NCBI GenBank assembly: GCA_016782825.1
Contig: JADHXT010000140.1
Span: forward strand, 1 to 8,285
DNA from: Candidatus Brocadiia bacterium
GTDB taxonomy: Bacteria > Planctomycetota > PUPC01 > DSUN01
Direction of reading: 5' to 3'
DNA: 8,285 nt
A model generated the notes under the pieces. It had not been told where the DNA came from. It did no database searches and saw only the letters and a list, made by a program, of their open reading frames with translations. How positions within the stretch are numbered: position 1 is the first letter of the stretch; every line of letters begins with the position of its first letter. Below, one piece after another: positions 6,573-8,285 of the stretch. The position numbers were made by a program, and so were the translations under genes.

Positions 6573-7995
6573 AGCGCAGAGAGTAGAGATCGGCGTCTCG
6601 GAGCACGAACCGAAGACGAACGGGCTTGCCAGCCAGTCTGCCTACGTCGGCTCCTGCTCTCCACGTTACAGAGGAGTCGATGCGGTCACCGATGACCTCC
6701 GGGCAGTCGGCCAGTGCGAACCCGGGGATGGGCTTTCCGTCGGGTGCCTGGACCTCAACTTGCAGCCCACCCGCAGCGGAGGTCGAGTAGTTGAGAAGCA
6801 GCCGCGAGCCCGAGAACGTCAACACCTTGGTAACCATCTCGCCGCCGGAATACGGGCCGTAGACCGAGACGAACCCGTCGGGCCGCATCGTATACCGGCG
6901 AACGTGGATCGTCGGGTAGCCGGCGTTGTGCTTCACGTACAGTGAAAGTTCGGACTCACCGGTCTGCACGATCCCTTGGGCCGCGTAGTTCGCTCGCGAG
7001 GTCCAGTTGCGCAGATCGAGGCCTGGGCGAATGAACGCTTCCAGGAAGGTGCGGTTGAGTTCGGCTCCGCCTCGCGTGGACACGAGCAGGATGTCAGTGC
7101 AGTCGTTGGCGTAGTTCCACTGAGCGGGCGTGCCGATCCGCTTGGCTTCGTCCTCTGTCACGACTCGACGGCCAGGAAGGAACCGTGTGGGTAGCCCCAG
7201 GTAGATGTGGGGTGCGCGGACGTACGGGTGGATCTGGTTGGTGTAGAGATGCTGGCGAGGCTTGCCGTCGAGTTCGAGATCGACCGGCTCATCCCAGCTC
7301 ACGAAGTCCTTTGACGTGGTTCGAGCGATCCAGCGCTTGCCCTGGCGGAACACGCGGAAGTAGCACACGTATCGCTTCTCGCCCTCGGACCAGAAGGCGT
7401 TGTTCTGCGAATCGAAAGCTCCCTTGGTGATGACCGGCTGGTCCTGCATCTGCTGCCAGCGCAGCCCGTCGGGAGACACGAACGCGAGCAGCCCGGGTTT
7501 GCCAGTGCCCCCAAGTGCCTTGTATCGCTGTTCACGCGGCGCCGCAGGATTCGTGTCGATGAACGGCGCGAGGTTGTGACACCCGCGACTGCGCGCCAGG
7601 ACCACGTTGTTCTCCTTGGTGCCCCGGGCCTCGTAGAGGCCGAGCTTCGGCTTCGTCCAGTGGATCCCATCCCTGCTCTCCGCGACGCAGGTGACCTCGA
7701 CGTCCAGCGTGTGCCGGGCCTCGGGCATCCCGCGGTAGTAGAACCGCAGGACGTCGCCGTCTCGGAGGATCGTCTCGTAGCCGCTGTAAAGGCCCTCCCA
7801 TGGTTGGTCGAACTTCAGCACGACTTCACGCGGCTGAGGAGCATGGAGAACCAGCCTGGCCTTGTCCAGGCGCCCGATCAGATGGTCGTCCACAAAGAGT
7901 TCCCGGCGGGAGCCGATCTCAATCGGCCCGGCCGCCTCGGCGACAGCGGCGATCAGCACAGCAGCCACTGCGACAAGTGGTCGCGGGGACAACAT
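6550..7995 (-). CDS. Secreted five-bladed beta-propeller protein, glycosidase-like, with C-terminal beta-sandwich
   Basis: The product has 481 residues. Residues 1-22 are a signal peptide (MLSPRPLVAVAAVLIAAVAEA, cleavage near AEA|AG). The mature protein opens with RRELFVDDHLIGRLD (30-44), a signature I associate with a large family of secreted planctomycete and verrucomicrobial proteins often left hypothetical or named after GH32/GH43-like propellers. Blade motifs include ESRDGIHWTKP (106-116), SPDGLRW (174-180) and TSKDFVSWDEP (227-237). Residues about 383-475 look like the family's C-terminal beta-sandwich: LLLNYSTSAAGGLQVEV (399-415), KPIPGFALADCPEVIGD (421-437), GKPVRLRFVLRDADLYSLRF (456-475). 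An extracellular carbohydrate-related role is plausible, but no catalytic residues can be named with confidence. It converges on the plus-strand block and overlaps it by 23 bases, so it is a separate unit. Its third codon positions look less GC-rich than those of the block, hinting at a different history. Confidence 0.9.
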   Translation of the reverse strand: MLSPRPLVAVAAVLIAAVAEAAGPIEIGSRRELFVDDHLIGRLDKARLVLHAPQPREVVLKFDQPWEGLYSGYETILRDGDVLRFYYRGMPEARHTLDVEVTCVAESRDGIHWTKPKLGLYEARGTKENNVVLARSRGCHNLAPFIDTNPAAPREQRYKALGGTGKPGLLAFVSPDGLRWQQMQDQPVITKGAFDSQNNAFWSEGEKRYVCYFRVFRQGKRWIARTTSKDFVSWDEPVDLELDGKPRQHLYTNQIHPYVRAPHIYLGLPTRFLPGRRVVTEDEAKRIGTPAQWNYANDCTDILLVSTRGGAELNRTFLEAFIRPGLDLRNWTSRANYAAQGIVQTGESELSLYVKHNAGYPTIHVRRYTMRPDGFVSVYGPYSGGEMVTKVLTFSGSRLLLNYSTSAAGGLQVEVQAPDGKPIPGFALADCPEVIGDRIDSSVTWRAGADVGRLAGKPVRLRFVLRDADLYSLRFSEDGAR

Positions 7996-8002
7996 AGGAG
8001 GA

Positions 8003-8009
8003 CTCCCTT
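8003..8009 (-). promoter_or_regulatory. Ribosome binding site for the propeller gene starting at 7995
   Basis: On the minus strand AAGGGAG ends 7 bases before the ATG at 7995, supporting that start together with the signal peptide that follows it. Confidence 0.55.
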
Positions 8010-8095
8010 ACTCCAAGAGGCACACGCCGTGGAACAGGCGAAGGGCTGTCTGCCAACATAGCGCTGGAACCACCGGTACTCTGCCACGCATCAGG

Positions 8096-8101
8096 TGTCA
8101 A
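8096..8101 (-). promoter_or_regulatory. Possible -35 element upstream of the propeller gene
   Basis: A perfect TTGACA on the minus strand lies about 100 bases upstream of the ATG at 7995 and just after the hairpin at 8118-8149. At 17 bases it faces only TACCGG, a poor -10 box, so this is a half-supported promoter. The remainder of 7996-8154 shows no gene, RNA or further clear signal. Confidence 0.25.
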
Positions 8102-8117
8102 GTGGCCAGATGGTGTG

Positions 8118-8149
8118 GAAGCGGCTCCCCAAGGGATAGGAGCCGCTTC
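8118..8149 (-). terminator. Perfect 11-bp hairpin, possible terminator for a gene entering from the right
   Basis: GAAGCGGCTCC (8118-8128) and GGAGCCGCTTC (8139-8149) are perfect inverted repeats around a 10-base loop. On the minus strand the stem begins 5 bases after the TGA at 8155-8157 that ends the candidate partial gene, the place expected for a terminator. Neither side carries a U-tract, so it is not a textbook intrinsic terminator. It could instead stabilise an mRNA end or act as a leader structure for the gene at 7995. Confidence 0.45.
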
Positions 8150-8154
8150 GCGAA

Positions 8155-8285
8155 TCACCGATCCAATGGTTCCTGTGGGTTCCGAGTATTCTTGCCACCT
8201 TTTTCCATAAATTCTTGCCACTTCTCCGGTCGGTCTGAAGTGTAGCTGAAGGCGGTGCGCGGTTCAAGTGGGTGACTCTCCTTTC
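8155..8285 (-). CDS. Candidate C-terminal fragment of an unrecognised protein, start beyond right edge
   Basis: On the minus strand one frame is open from the right edge to TGA at 8155-8157, giving 42 codons. The peptide is hydrophilic and charged, containing ESHPLEPRTAFSYTSDRPEK, then WQEFMEKGGKNTRNPQEPLD and a final Arg. The edge-proximal half has mostly G or C in third positions, as in the neighbouring genes; the last half does not and contains a short direct repeat. A hairpin follows the stop. The open stretch is too short to be decisive, and it contains a promoter-like pair that would be unexpected inside a gene. I do not recognise the family. The alternative is a non-coding intergenic stretch. 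Confidence 0.35.
   Translation of the reverse strand, partial: KESHPLEPRTAFSYTSDRPEKWQEFMEKGGKNTRNPQEPLDR
8188..8221. repeat. Short direct repeat ATTCTTGCCAC, two copies with 23-base spacing
   Basis: ATTCTTGCCAC occurs at 8188-8198 and again at 8211-8221 (GTGGCAAGAAT on the minus strand), with an AT-rich spacer including TTTTTCCATAA. The similarity ends at the 11-base core. If the minus-strand frame is coding, the two copies are read in different frames (KWQEF then GGKNT), so the duplication was at the DNA level. It could be a degenerate tandem repeat or a paired protein-binding site. Confidence 0.4.

Noticed and set aside
7919..8221. Minus-strand 100-codon frame across the upstream region of the propeller gene
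   Set aside because: It overlaps the signal peptide coding region of the propeller gene, crosses the hairpin, and has no recognisable domain.
1..8285. tRNA, rRNA, CRISPR arrays, insertion sequences or attachment sites
   Set aside because: No cloverleaf, regularly spaced repeat array, transposase or terminal inverted repeat was seen. The only repeats are the short pair and the hairpin near the right edge.

Overview
The window is GC-rich and densely coded. The mix of protein families suggests a member of the PVC group, most likely a planctomycete: TolB/PD40 propeller proteins, a formylglycine-generating-enzyme-like (FGE-sulfatase) domain, and a secreted propeller protein beginning with an LFVDDHLI-type motif. 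The phylum call is inference from gene content; there is no marker gene or RNA gene here.

Layout. (1) At 1-503 on the minus strand is the 5' part of a secreted PD40 beta-propeller protein whose C-terminus lies beyond the left edge. (2) Positions 504-647 hold two back-to-back sigma70-like promoters, one for each direction. (3) From 648 to 6572 on the plus strand runs a tight four-gene block: a secreted galactose-binding-like/PD40 protein (648-2165), a predicted lipoprotein fusing an FGE-sulfatase domain to a complete class II-like histone-deacetylase-family domain (2162-3988), an MBOAT O-acyltransferase (4005-5405), and a membrane-anchored SGNH-hydrolase-like protein (5415-6572). The first two genes overlap by 4 bases, and the later gaps are 16 and 9 bases, so co-transcription is likely. 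(4) At 6550-7995 on the minus strand, converging on the block and overlapping its last gene by 23 bases, is a secreted five-bladed-propeller, glycosidase-like protein. (5) Positions 7996-8285 hold its upstream region, a perfect 11-bp hairpin, and a possible C-terminal fragment of another minus-strand gene entering from the right edge.

How the genes may work together. MBOAT plus SGNH protein is the well-known pairing that moves acyl (usually acetyl) groups across the membrane onto surface polymers, as in AlgI with AlgJ/AlgX and DltB with DltD. What is unusual is the gene directly upstream: a deacetylase-fold enzyme that looks exported and is fused to an FGE-like domain. With the PD40/carbohydrate-binding-like protein leading the block, the set reads as a candidate envelope-polymer acylation and deacylation locus. 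The family calls are firm; the shared pathway and the substrates are inference.
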